A stretch of 64,000 bases of DNA, taken from contig OU342636.1 of the NCBI GenBank assembly GCA_910589415.1, positions 42,113,735-42,177,734 of the forward strand, given 5' to 3'. Each line of letters starts with the position of its first letter. Within the stretch, counting starts at the first letter, position 1. Made by a program: the position numbers and the translations under genes. This document shows, piece by piece, positions 20,926 through 32,030 of this stretch. This stretch comes from Malachius bipustulatus. Its lineage: Eukaryota; Arthropoda; Insecta; Coleoptera; Melyridae. Under the pieces are notes generated by a model. It was not told the origin of the DNA. It did no database searches and saw only the letters and a program-made list of their open reading frames with translations.

Positions 20926-23440
20926 CTGTGTAGAATCTCCACTTCACTAACTGTTTGATGCGGGTCGAAGGGCCAAAATGTTTGATGTTTGATGCGACAC
21001 AAAGGCCCAATGTTTGTTTGCTCAATGTTTCCAACCGCGGTTGCAAGGCGCGGTTAATTTAATGTCTGACGATCCGTCCAATACGATACGATTCTCGAAT
21101 CACGAAATGCGACTTTTTCCGACAACTTCGGCTGACCAAGTGTTTTCTTTCTCTTCCTTCTCACTTCTGTCTTTGCATAAGCGGGTAAAAGGGAAGGAAG
21201 GGGTGGATGTTGTGTTCTTGGAACGACGAATTTACGTTGACGAACGAATTGTTGCTGAATGAAATTAGCATATCGTTCATCGCGATTAAGATTTCAATTT
21301 CTAACGATCAAATCAATTACGATTTGCAATACCCGAGCCGCCCCTGAGTTGATTGTGTTTTTTTCGCGAAATGCAAGAACATAATAACGCTTTATTTGGA
21401 GTCGTTATTTATTAAAAGTAGAAAATTAGATTTTCCCAGAAAACTGTTTACAAAAACGCCAGGCGGACTAATCACATGGTACTGATTTGAAAGCTTCTGA
21501 CATTCTATCGCAGAAATATTTCATTTATTTTGAGATATTTTCTTTCATAGCCCCGACCGTATTTACCCGACCTTATTTATTAATTTTTTAATCCCATTTC
21601 TTCGCCATTCCGGTTTCTCATGTTGATTTTTGTCGTACAAAATTTCGGTTTATTTTAACCATCACAATAAATTTCCGCAATTACTGATTCTGCATCAGTA
21701 GATAGGTACAGTAAGGTGGAGTGTAATCTAGATCGTCGCTGATAGACGTTGTTATAAATTAAGATTTTCTTCTATTTCTTCTTTATATTTTTCGATAATC
21801 AAATCAATTTTCAATTCATATCCTAGAATGTAGTAATTTAGTTGGCAGAGTGTAGCTTGTAAAATTTAAATTTTAGATTTTTTTTATTTTCAACATTTCT
21901 ATTGATGTAGGTAGGGTACCTGGTACCTACTATTTTTTTATTGCTTAACTCAATATGTTCTCTACAATAATTAATGAAAATCTTAAATGCTCAGACGCTC
22001 AGATGAATCGTTTTTTTTTTGAAAGCATATTATCTACTATTGCATCATTCATGAAACAAGCAGTTTCAACTTTACGTGCCCGAAGTACAATCCTCGCAGC
22101 TCTAATTAAATGGCGATTATTATTTAACCGGATAAGTACCTAATTCAGTAGATTAAATTCATCAAGCTAAACGCCTCACTTTAATTAAGAAACCTGGAGT
22201 TCCATACTACATCAGGTCATAGAAAATGGATGATTATACAGGGTGTTGAAAAACAAGTGGAAAATATTAACGACACGGTAGGTACCTATGCTATAACGGT
22301 GTTGGGATATTTGGAAAATCAAAACAAACAAAAAAATTCATTTGTTTTCACGAGATATTGCAAGATATATATTTTTTAATTATGGCAACATTGCAATGCA
22401 TTTTCAGGTAAGAGAGTAGTACAGTCTGGGATCTTTTTCCAATATTATTGCTATTTTATGGTTGCAGTTTGCAGTGATACTTATTTGTCGATTTGTCAGT
22501 TTGCCAAAATTTAGCTGTATTGAAAAATTTTTGAACTAATGTAATAACATTATTAAAAAATGTCCTATTTCACAAAAAAATATTAAAAACTGTCGATACA
22601 TTTTTGGGAAAATACCCTTGGAATACTTTTCAAAGGACTTGTAAAGACCTTTCAACTATGCTCTGAATGGAGTGGATTGCATTAAAACTAAGCGAGTTAT
22701 GATGAAAATAAGATGGAACTTTAAAAATTTGTAAGTAAACGTGAGAAATAAACCTTACGCTATTTCCACCAAAATTGAAATTTATAGAAATCCCTCTAGG
22801 ATTCACTTTATTTCAGTATAAGTAATGAACTCAAAAACTTTGACCGGTTTATATGTACCTATACCTATGTAAATCAGAATTTCTCAAATTTCTCTAAACA
22901 TTTTTTTTCCTAATAACTCTAACTACTAACTAAAAAAATATTAGAAAACAGAAATTTAGGCTGTTTTTTTTAGCAAAACTTTAGTTTTTGTTTTTATTTA
23001 TAAGTGAGGATAAAAAAACAACCGAGATATTTAACCCTTAACCTTTTGAAATGAAGGGCCTTAAAAAGTGGAAATATTGCTAATCTTATAGCCATTAAAA
23101 TGACCTCCATAATTTTTGGATGAACCCAGTAACATTCGGAGAGCATACTGTAATAGACCAAAGGGGGGTGTCATGTTTAAGAAAAATTTGTAAAAAAAAA
23201 AATAAAAAAAAAAATAAAATAAAAAAGTTTAACTGAATGCCAGTGTGAAAAATAGATGAAATAGTGCTTCATTTAAATTTTTCTTTTCTCAATTCCTAAA
23301 CTTTCTCTGCATACCTTATCCAAGAACCTCCGTGTGGTTACTCACAGTTACGGACACAATTTTCAGGGGTTCTTTGCCTGGACTATTTTTGTAATGCAAC
23401 ATGTGGAACAGGCTCGCCAATTAACGACGAAGAAGAGCAG
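20926..23440. other. Intergenic; isolated TE terminus and A-rich tract
   Basis: No gene recognised. A TA-CAGGGTGTTGAAAAAC terminus at 22237-22253 looks like the left end of a Tc1/mariner-type MITE whose partner I do not find. An A-rich tract with spaced T residues lies at 23184-23227. The frame 21014-21262 (82 codons) has no known motif. Confidence 0.3.
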
Positions 23441-23444
23441 TCGG

Positions 23445-23740
23445 CTAAACTAGACAAAAGATTCTCAATTTTGTGGCCATTTCGAATCCGTCAAGACATA
23501 CAAGATATCTGTGACCGTTCCTGAAATATCCTGAAAAAACTGATAAATCGAAATTTCTTATTTTCGTCATATCTTTTTCTAATTAACAAAGCAGGTATTC
23601 TGTAGGTACAACCTGATGTCTAAACGGAAGTTTGTATTAGTTTTGAAAAAAATCCATCAACCGGTCCAAGACCGTATAAAATTTATACTTCCCCAAATTT
23701 TAAGACCTTCAACTTTCTCGCTTCCTCAGGTATACTTCTA
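23445..23740. mobile_element. Fragment of the 1-kb palindromic MITE family
   Basis: TTTTGTGGCCATTTCGAATCC, CAAGATATCTGTGACCGTTC and CTGAAATATCCTGAAAAAAC match the arms of 26884-27884 in order. The matching right half is mostly missing; a short inverted piece (TTTTTTCAGGATATTTCAG) is at about 24325. Confidence 0.6.
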
Positions 23741-24822
23741 GCTTCTAACAGTCCAGCGAGGTAAAAAATAACCCAGGCCCAGGTAACGTGTCAGTATTTG
23801 TTATGTATTCATGTTTAAATACAGCTCGAAGAATTTAATATTTCAAAGATTTGTACGCTAAATAATTGAAAGGTTTTCAATTTAGACACCTTCCAAAACG
23901 CCTTATTGAATGTTTTCCGCAGGGTAACTTAATTTTTCTATACACCGACCTTTTTCCCGCTAGTATCGTCCTTGCATAGAATTGGGGACAATGCACATTT
24001 TAATGACTTCTCATTGGTTTTTTTTCCATAAGCCTATAACACAAAATATCCTATTAACGATAATAATAATTCTATATAAGATTTAGTTTGGCATACACCC
24101 CTCTGGTTGATCGAGAATTCAGTAATTAGATTCTGCAACTTTGATCTTTCAACCAATTAAGTTGTTTGTGATGTTTGTCTCATTCTAACGATAACGATCC
24201 AATTAGCCGAACATTTAAGAACGAAAGAGAGAGACTCAACTCTGTGTAGTTTCTGATTTCCCAAGCAGTAATCCGTCAAGAAAGTTGTCTAAATTTCCAC
24301 ATAAAAAATTCCAAATTTTCAGTTTTTTTCAGGATATTTCAGCAACGATTAAAATTTCATGAGCTCTCATGATTTGGCAACATGTTGAGCAGCAAAAATA
24401 TTGATTATCTTCCAAAAATGCTACAGATTCTCAATCTACCTAATGAAATGTGTTTTTCACAATCCGAGTAAGGCGTTAAAAAAAAATACCAGCAAGGTGT
24501 TGCCACTAAGCCGATAGTTTCAAAATAAACCTCAAACTCTTTGATATTTAGAAAGTCTCGCCGGCGTCTCGTATTGCTTGATTTTTTTTAAATATTCGTA
24601 AATTATCGCAGTTGTAAATGGTTGTGATTGACACGAGCTTCTGTTCTGTTTTATTGCGTCCATTTGGTGGTTATCCGGCATGAAAATATTGCTTCCAAGC
24701 GGAGGTCTTAACAGCTTATAACATAACCTTCCTTGAGAATAGGGTACAAAATCTCTACATAATTTTAATTGGCCAGTTTCATATCTGTTGGATTGAAAAT
24801 ACGTGTTTATTATCACCCTTAC

Positions 24823-24912
24823 CTCTTTTGATAGCAGTTGGCTTGCTATAATAGGGTACATCTCTGCTCCTCTCTTCACTATCGCGTACTAAGTCAGGTC
24901 TGGCTCGTTTTA
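24823..24912 (-). CDS. Candidate internal exon with two Lys-Arg sites
   Basis: On the minus strand a 90-base block is bounded by a strong acceptor (TTTTCCTTTTGTTGCAG) and a strong donor (AAAGAG then GTAAGGG). Only one frame is open through it, encoding 29 residues from KRARPDLVRDSEER to YYSKPTAIKR, with two bases left at the 5' side and one at the 3' side. It both begins and ends with Lys-Arg, as in peptide precursors cut by prohormone convertases. Its 5' phase fits the donor of the signal-peptide exon at 47746-47860, but 22.8 kb separates them. A longer minus-strand frame (24532-24879) overlaps it in another frame and reads across the donor. Could be chance. Confidence 0.35.
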
Positions 24913-24929
24913 CTGCAACAAAAGGAAAA

Positions 24930-26480
24930 ATTCAAAATTTCATCTTAAACAAGCTCATAATGATTTTGCCGACGAAAACAATCACCAGATCTAACTGGAT
25001 CTCAAACTGGAACATAGTGTCCTAACCTAACGTGGGCACGGAACTCATGCATTCAACAGTGTTAGTCATTTCCTTGCAGACAAGTTTGACTAAAAGAGTG
25101 CTTTTGAGCAATATTTCCCATGGCATCCTTAGGACGTGACTTAGTTGTAAAGTAAGTTATGACCACTCGAGACATTATTCACTGTAGTTTTTGTAGTACA
25201 TATTAACAATCATTCAATACTCTCAGAGTGTCTGCATGGTTAAGGTTGGCCACTGGCCATATCAAGAGTCTGTAGAGCGTTGCGAAAACACATGCATAAG
25301 TGACAACGAAACATTTCTTGAAAATATTTCCAAGACGACACTTCGCCAAAAAAACTACTTCGTTGCTTTAACGGGGACACCCTGTATAGCTATTGTTACG
25401 TTTTAAAATTGTCTGTGAGAAGATTTATGGAAATTTAAAAGAATCGTAGCAAGCTTATCCTTTTTAGCGTTTACGGATTTTCCACATAATCAGATATTCG
25501 AACGTCATTTTTTCCGAAACTATCAGCCAAATCGAAAAACGGTTTTCGGTTCGAGACTCGCCAGGATTCAAACGCACCGATCTGAAATTTTTAACTGTTT
25601 TGATTTTGTTTCATTTGTTTAAGAAACTTTAAAAGGGGGTAGGTACCTACCCTTTGTTGTTTATAAGAAAAAATTTGTTCGGTCGTTTTCTTCGAAATTT
25701 TTTTCGTTCGATTGTTTTTCCTCGATAGGAAATTTCCTCAGCAACCGAAACTTCAAAATGCGATTGCGAAATCTTTCAAAATGGCCGCTACAGACGCTTT
25801 TGAAAATTGGACAAATTTTTTTCAAGATCAATTTTCACAGCTTATAAACGACAGACGATTGCTTCAATTACGACTAAATTTGGCAGGCGGCGAGAATCAA
25901 TTTTAACCAACACGCCGGTACCTTTGCGATCTTCTCACGACTACTGAGGCCGAATTTACAGACAAAAATATCCGAAACGCACATTTTCTCTTTAAAAACT
26001 TCTCCGATTTTCATGCAAAATACGCGTGAAAATTTTTTTCTTCGCAATTTCAGGGCACAGTGACTCGGGATCACTTGCATAAGGTAGTGGGAAAATTCTT
26101 TTTTACGACGGATCGAAAATTGTTGATTTTTCCTCGTGAATTTTTGACGTTGGCCTTTGAAAAGTCACAATTTTGATTTTTTCATAGTTTTTGCATAGCT
26201 AGGCGCTAATTCCGGGTATTGTCTTCATTTTGACACTGCTATAAAAATTAATCACTGATTTTACGTCACCATAATGCCTTTTGTTGAAAAGGCGATTTTT
26301 TCTACGACTTTTCGATTTTGATGTTCCAGCTCGTCGTATAGTTGTTTGGAGTCTCATCGTTACATCAAAATCAAAATATGGCTGCCGTTTTGGTTTTTTG
26401 TGTCGTCAAGAATTATTTCCTTTGGTTTGCTTGCCCTTTAGTCAAACTAAGGCGTGATTAACTTTTACGGGATTCTTACT
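24930..26480. other. Intergenic, no recognised gene
   Basis: Contains an isolated ACACCCTGTATAG terminus (about 25377). The 64-codon plus frame at 25712-25906 (start MFFLDRKFPQQPK) is somewhat GC-richer than its surroundings but has no known domain. Confidence 0.3.
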
Positions 26481-26568
26481 TTTACGCACGATCTCGGTAG
26501 TTCCCATATTGGTCCTTGAGGAGCGATATAGAAATTAAAACAACACAAAATGAGGTGACAGGCTTTAA

Positions 26569-26850
26569 CTTTGACGGGGAATCTACTGCTTTAAGGGTCG
26601 AAGTGATATAGAAAAAATTTGAGTAACAAACAAAAAATGAAAAAAAAAAATTAACTTTGACGGGGAATCTACTGAAACTCCGGGCCTTTTAGCCCGGAGT
26701 ATGGAGGGCCGAAGGCCCGATGCCGCCGACAGCCAAGGTCTCTAAAGAGACCTTTAAAAAAAAACAAAATGTTACAACAAGATAGGGTTTGAAAAAAACC
26801 CTGAGAAAACCCTAGAAAACCTTTCGCAAGAAAACTAGAGTTTAAGTTTA
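26569..26850. repeat. Direct repeats followed by a cluster of GC-rich hairpins
   Basis: The string AACTTTGACGGGGAATCTAC occurs twice (about 26571 and 26654). Directly after the second copy stand three perfect hairpins in about 80 bases: CTCCGGGC-CTTTTA-GCCCGGAG, GGGCC-GAA-GGCCC and GGTCTCT-AA-AGAGACC. A weaker AGGGTTT/AAACCC pair follows. This GC-rich block stands out from the AT-rich surroundings. It ends close to the TA that flanks the palindromic MITE at 26884. No protein is encoded; function unknown. Confidence 0.6.
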
Positions 26851-26883
26851 ATTTTAAGCTAAGATCGTTATTGTTGAACTCTA

Positions 26884-27884
26884 CAGGGTGCACCATGTAT
26901 CCTTCTCTATATTGCTATCTCCTGAACGCTAAGAGATACAGGGTCGGTTAAATTAGAGAAAAGATACGCAGTTTTGTGGCCATCTCGAATTCGTCAAAAC
27001 ATGCAAGATATCTGTGACCGTTCCTGAAATATCCTGAAAGAACTGAAAAATCGAGATTTCTTATTTTCCTCATATCTTTTTTATTATTGGAAATTAATAA
27101 ATAATTTTTTGTAGACTTACATAAGCCGTTAAGAGCTATCCATCTGACATTTCAAAAATTTTCAAGGCCTACTTGATCCAAGAGTTTTCACAGTCAACTT
27201 TCGTTTTTCTTATGGCCGCCATATTATTTTTTTATGTCGTTCGATATGAAAAAAATAATGAAAACCAAAAATTAATAAACTTCAAAAAAAATTTTTAAAA
27301 TTTTTATTCTTAATATTTCAAAGAAAAACCTAATAAAAAATCGTCGACAAACGTCAACATTTGTAAAATACGCCGAAATAGTGCTTGCCTTATGGTTTTT
27401 TAATTTATCTATGAAATTCGGTCTAAAAATGTGTCTTTTTTGTAAAGAAAAAAGAAGAATAAATTTTTTTTTTATTTATTTTTTGAAGTTTAACAATTTT
27501 TAGTTTTTATGATTTTTTTTTATGCCGAACAACATAAAAAACCACTATGGTGGCCATAAGAAAAACGAAAGTTGACTATGAAAATTCTCGGATCTAGTCG
27601 GCTTTGAAAATTTTTGAAATGTCAGATGGGTAGCTCTTGACGACTTATGTAAGCCCACAAAAAATTATTTATTAATCTCCAATAATAAAAAAGGTATGGA
27701 AAAAATAAGAAATCTCGATTTATCAGTTTTTTCAGGATATTTCAGGAACGGTTACAGATATCTTGTATGTCTCGACGGAATCGAGATGGCCACAAAATTG
27801 CGCTCCTTTGGATTTGTTTAACCGACCCTGTATCTGTTAGCGTTAGGAGATAGCAATATAGAGAAGGATACATGGTGCACCCTG
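26884..27884. mobile_element. Full-length palindromic MITE (1001 bp)
   Basis: The element starts CAGGGTGCACCATGTATCC and ends with the exact complement, with TA at both borders (26882-26883 and 27885-27886). The two halves are inverted copies over almost the whole length. Landmarks include CAAGATATCTGTGACCGTTC and a GTTGACTATGAAA-type stretch. Other copies are at 45768-46372, about 49690-50465, 23445-23740 and the split copy at 10240/13990. It has no coding capacity. Confidence 0.85.
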
Positions 27885-28712
27885 TATAGGGTGTTTCAAA
27901 TTTTAGGGAAAAAAAACCACACTGTTATTGCTACATCCTGTATAAAGATAGGTTTCTATACTAAAACACTAACATACTAACTTTCTGGAAGAGACAACCT
28001 GTCGAGTAAAGACACATACAAATCTGTCAATTATAGTTTTCACAAAAACTAAAAAAATATTTATGGTTATTTCTTGGTGGTGGGTTAATTTCTTGGAGAA
28101 GTGTATGTATATAAAAGAAGAGAATTATCGTCATGGCCGATTTTTTATTATTCCAAAAACGTAAACGAAATGTGGCGCTCTGAAAATGATAAATTTCTAA
28201 TATTATTTGATTGTTATGTATGAAGTGGTTTCGCAAATGTATTATAATAAAAATAAGTAATTAAAAATACAGTCGAAAGTTTTAAAAAACTCACTGACAT
28301 TGTGGTAGTATTTTTGAAAATTTAGTCGACCGAGTTAACTGGGAAGAACATAATTTTCTGGCACACATGTTATTATTTTAAGGCGCTTCACAACAAATGA
28401 CTTTTTATTTTTGAAGTGATGGAAATATTTAGTAATTAGCTACGGTGCACCGATTTTCATGATAGCTGATAAATCAATTTAAACACACTATAAGCCTCAT
28501 TATTAAAGTATGAAAACAATCTTTTATTTATTTTATTTAAAAAACATTAAACCTTATCTCATTCTATTTTTATTATTATTGTTATTATGAATATAAATAA
28601 GCTTTCTATCATAACTAAGTTCATATTGAGTACCTACCTATACTTAGACTGACAAAGTGCACTTAGCGAAAACATTATATTTATTATTTTCTTTGAAATA
28701 TTGAAAATTAAA
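27885..28712. other. Upstream region of the SDR gene
   Basis: Contains a short unit starting TATAGGGTGTTTCAAATTTT and ending CATCCTGTATA (about 27885-27944), which looks like a mini-MITE. The remainder is AT-rich and no TATA/initiator pair is convincing, so the transcription start is not assigned. Confidence 0.35.
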
Positions 28713-30818
28713 ATGGAAAGATGGCATGGGAAAGTGGCCGTAGTGACAGGCTCTGGTTCAGGAATAGGAGAAGCAATTTGTAGGAATCTAGTTGGCCACG
28801 GTTTGAAGGTAGGTATTTTAAAACAGTACAAAAAAGTTGCTTTAATTACTTTGAATTTCGAGGTAGTAGGATTTGAAAGACATGAAGATAGCAATAAGGC
28901 TTTAGCTGAAAAAATTGAGAAGAGTAATGCAAAAGGTAAATTTTATCCAATAACAGTAGATATAACGAAACAAGAGGACATCAAAAATGGATTTAAATGG
29001 CTTAAAGAAAATTTAGGACCTGTTCATATCTTGGTGAATAATGCTGGAATCGTACTTAATACCACACTAATCGATGGTGATTATGACAAATGGAAGAAGG
29101 TGTTTGATACAAACGTGTTGGGTGGATGTCTCTGCAACCGTGAAGCCATCAGGTCCATGATGGAAAACAAAATCGATGGCCACATCATTCACATCAACAG
29201 CATCGCAGGACATTTTCCTATTATTAGTTTGAATACCAGTCTGAATGTTTATGCAGCATCAAAATATGCTGTAACTGCTTTAACTAACACTTTAAGAAGT
29301 GAATTGATAGCTCAGAAAAGTAAAATTAAAGTCACTGTAAGTAAAAACGATAATTGTAAAAATTATTCAAAGTGTGCATTGTGGGTCCCTGATCCTGATT
29401 TATATTTTAGAGCGTGAGTCCAGGACTTGTTCAAACTGAGATCATGCGTAATAGCGGCCGCAGTATAGAGGAGGTAAACGCGTTGCGTAAAGATAGTCCA
29501 TTGTTGAAACCAGAGGATATTGCAGATGGTGTTGCATATGCACTATCAACTCCTCCACATGTTCAGGTCAGTAATAAAATAAGTAGCAATGAGGAAAGTA
29601 ATAATTTTTCTAATAGCCGAATCTAAATTTGACATAATTTTACTTGAAGTAGTCCTTCCGGGTGCTCCTTCCCATTATTGTCTCTTCTTAAATTTTTAAG
29701 AGATTTAAGTAATATTTATATTCACTTCAATAATACACGGGATAAAATCACTCCTATGAACATCTATGAAAAATGGAGTACGTTTGTGATGTGTGTTTTT
29801 CGTTTTTTTTTTCTACTACCTACTATGTTTCTGATGAGTTCGCTCGTGTGGAGTTGTTTTTTGTTTGAATACAGTGGTGCGGTTTTCTATGTATGATTTG
29901 ACTGATTTGAGTGTAGGTATATGTTGAAATCTGTGTGTAGTTGTAGTTGCTCTGCTCATTAGTCATCGTGAACGAGACATCGCGAATGTTAGAAATATTT
30001 AGCATTACGGAACCCGTGTAGCTTGGTTTTTGTTTTCGAGTTCTCTTTTGATTTGTGGTTTGGTGTGTTGTGGAAGTAGACTTATCTGTCTGTAGCTTTC
30101 TGTGTGTATGAGTATGATAGTTGCCTTTTTCACTGTTGTGGAAAAAGTTTTGTGTGATGCAGGCCTTGAAGATTTTCCCAGAGAGAGCCGTCACTTGTGT
30201 TGAGTGCTTCGAGAGTGTCTTTCGCCACTCCTCGTTTTTGTGTTCGTGTATTTTTGTTTCAGTATTGCAGTAGCTGTGTTTTGTTGCAGTAGTTTGACTG
30301 GAGTTCACAGTGACACATTGATAGCATGTGAAGAGACAGAAAAATGTAACCTGCTATGACGTAAGAGCGAAGTATGGTCCCTGGTTTGTTCTATATTCAG
30401 GAAAAGGGATCACGAAAGTACAAGAAGCTGTGACACGAGTAGGATTTAAAATCTTCCTCGAATGGTTAAATTTTACTCGTTCTCGTTATATACTTACTTT
30501 GGTACCAGAACTCTAACTGTGACAAGAAGCAAATTACGAGTAACTATAACATCTAGAGGTTGCAGAATATGTATTAATGAAATAGCTTAATACATACCCT
30601 CTTGGTTCTGATATATGGCGAATTCTGATATTTATGTGAAGGGTTTTGAGAACAATGAGACATGTCTGGCTTCACATGTATTGTCAGACCTCGCTCTCAG
30701 AATTGAGAACTGCTCAAAAGGAAATTATGAGACTACATTTAAATGTGACTATTTTTTTCTTTTTTATTATTTTCAGGTTCAAGAACTGATGATCAGGCCT
30801 GTGGGTGAAATGTTCTAA
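28713..30818 (+). CDS. Short-chain dehydrogenase/reductase, classical type (farnesol dehydrogenase/DHRS11-like)
   Basis: Four exons (28713-28808, 28863-29336, 29411-29566, 30777-30818) join in phase 0 to give 255 residues, the usual size. The first two introns are 54 and 74 bp; the last is 1210 bp. The first intron is a multiple of three without stops, so reading through it gives a false longer protein. The cofactor motif TGSGSGIG is at residues 12-19, NNAG at 91-94, and the catalytic tetrad is Asn116, Ser145, Tyr162 and Lys166 (YAASK). The Glu37-Arg38 that follows the second strand is compatible with either NAD or NADP. Related insect enzymes (MERW-K/H-GKVAVVTG starts, C-terminal PEDIADGVAYALSTPPHVQV) oxidise farnesol in juvenile hormone synthesis or reduce varied carbonyls; the substrate here is not decided. 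I start at ATG 28713, as in relatives. It is cytosolic by lack of signal sequence. Confidence 0.92.
29567..30776 (+). other. Last intron of the SDR gene, with a long antisense open frame
   Basis: The intron runs from GTCAGT to TTTTCAG. On the minus strand 29823-30308 is open for 161 codons, rich in Thr, His, Asn and Lys. The plus strand there is GT-rich, which lowers the chance of stops on the other strand. No domain is recognised, and I do not call a gene. Confidence 0.5.
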
Positions 30819-30822
30819 TAAA
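30817..30822 (+). terminator. Possible poly(A) signal overlapping the SDR stop
   Basis: AATAAA begins on the second base of the stop codon TAA. No other AATAAA is obvious in the next 100 bases. If used, the 3' UTR would be only some 15-30 bases. Confidence 0.35.
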
Positions 30823-30964
30823 TAATATTTCTTCATCATTAAGCAAAGTGGATTGTTAAAAAGTTGTTATAAGTATATCGGTCTCTAATTTCATTAAAAA
30901 TTATAGTATTATAATTATGTATCTACACTTAAAATGTACTAATATAGACACTAAACAAATATAT

Positions 30965-31085
30965 AGTTTTTTTTTTTTTTACAAAAAGAGGGAACAGCGG
31001 TCTTAACTATGTAGGTAAAACAGTCGCTTCAATCTGGCAATTTGGCTTCGAGTACTAGCTCATTCAGCCACAAAGTATTTTTTGA
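30965..31085 (-). mobile_element. SINE 3' fragment, inverted
   Basis: Reverse complement of the SINE body at 2851-2935: GCCAAATTGCCAGA, then TTTTACCTACATAGTTAAGACC, and a terminal A tract (T run on the plus strand at 30968-30980). The tRNA-like head is absent, the usual 5' truncation. Confidence 0.6.
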
Positions 31086-31135
31086 TTATATAAATCGTTT
31101 TATAGAAGAAAACAAAACACATATACAAGGGCATG

Positions 31136-31164
31136 TATATAAGGGAGCGCCGCCGTAGTCAGTT
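31136..31164 (+). promoter_or_regulatory. TATA/initiator-like core promoter
   Basis: TATATAAG (31136-31143) is followed after a GC-rich stretch by GTCAGTTCAGTT, which contains the insect initiator TCAGTT about 25 bases from the TATA box. No open frame follows within 300 bases. This pairing is common in LTRs of insect retrotransposons, so a solo LTR is a good alternative to a gene promoter. Confidence 0.4.
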
Positions 31165-31387
31165 CAGTTGTAAATTGGAAGTGGAAGACTGAAGTTCTAT
31201 AGAGTAAGGAATAAGGAAGATAAGAGAGTTAGAAAACAGAGTGAAGTAATTGTGACAAGTGAAGTGAAAGAGCACAGTGGTTGTGTTTACATTGTATGTG
31301 CGTAAATAAGAGAACAGCTGGTTATTTAGATTATTAGATTTGGAGATTATTGTTATATAGGTTATAGTCGTGTTATAGTATATTACA

Positions 31388-31453
31388 TTACTGGTGCGGA
31401 AAGTGACCCATTTCACACGAGTGTGAAATGACCCTTTCCACACAAGTAATGTA
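31388..31453. repeat. Near-perfect 66-base hairpin
   Basis: TTACTGGTGCGGAAAGTGACC and its near-complement face each other around CACGAGTG; only about four mismatches occur in a stem of about 30 bp. It probably is a terminal fragment of a foldback element. Confidence 0.6.
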
Positions 31454-31459
31454 CACTGT

Positions 31460-32030
31460 TTCCTACGACCTCAGATTAATGCACATTTAAATTTTTTTAA
31501 ATTTTAATATTTTTATTTGGAAACTTTACAAAGAAAACTAATGATTGAATTAGAAAAACTTAAAATATTGAAAGTTCTACTACGGGAAACCATTCTAGAG
31601 TCGATATTATCAAAGCTATTACTTAGTATGTATCCCTAAAGAGGATTAATTATTCTAATAACCCTAATGGCATTTTCGAGACGATACTGCATGTCAACGA
31701 GCGCTAAAATAGATTGGAGATAATTCCAATTTACTGAAGATTGCATTGCTTTCTCTGTCCCTAGAGAAATGTATTGATTACACATTACACCGCTGCCTCA
31801 GGTAAGTTAAAAGTGGTTGTGGTGTAAGGTCCTTCGTCCACCGAGTAGCCTAAATTTTGGTCGTGATTGCGAGCAAATACCTTAAACTACAGGGTGATTA
31901 GTTTACTTCGTTATTTTAAGGAGGATGCTCGGTATATTATGATTTTTCAAAATTGTCTGAAAAAGTCAAATGGCAGGTGGTTTTTATAGATGGAGTTTAA
32001 CTTGAGTTTTATGGTTAATAAACAAGTGAA
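31460..32030. other. Intergenic; MITE-type terminus
   Basis: A TACAGGGTGATTAG terminus at about 31889 is followed by a short stretch resembling the palindromic core family. No partner terminus found. Confidence 0.3.

Noticed and set aside
20671..21002. Two overlapping minus-strand frames of 75-78 codons
   Set aside because: They are translations of the degenerate repeat cluster.
24532..24879. A 115-residue minus-strand protein
   Set aside because: No known motif; it uses a different frame from the better-supported exon and crosses its donor.
22237..25390. A 3.1-kb element between CAGGGTGTTGAAAAAC and ACACCCTGTATAG
   Set aside because: The two ends share only the eight terminal bases common to many TA-flanked elements, so they are not a pair.
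28701..29417. SDR read as a 238-residue single frame from 28701
   Set aside because: 28701 is TTG, not ATG, and the frame reads through two short introns with good splice sites. The spliced product matches the family length and motifs.
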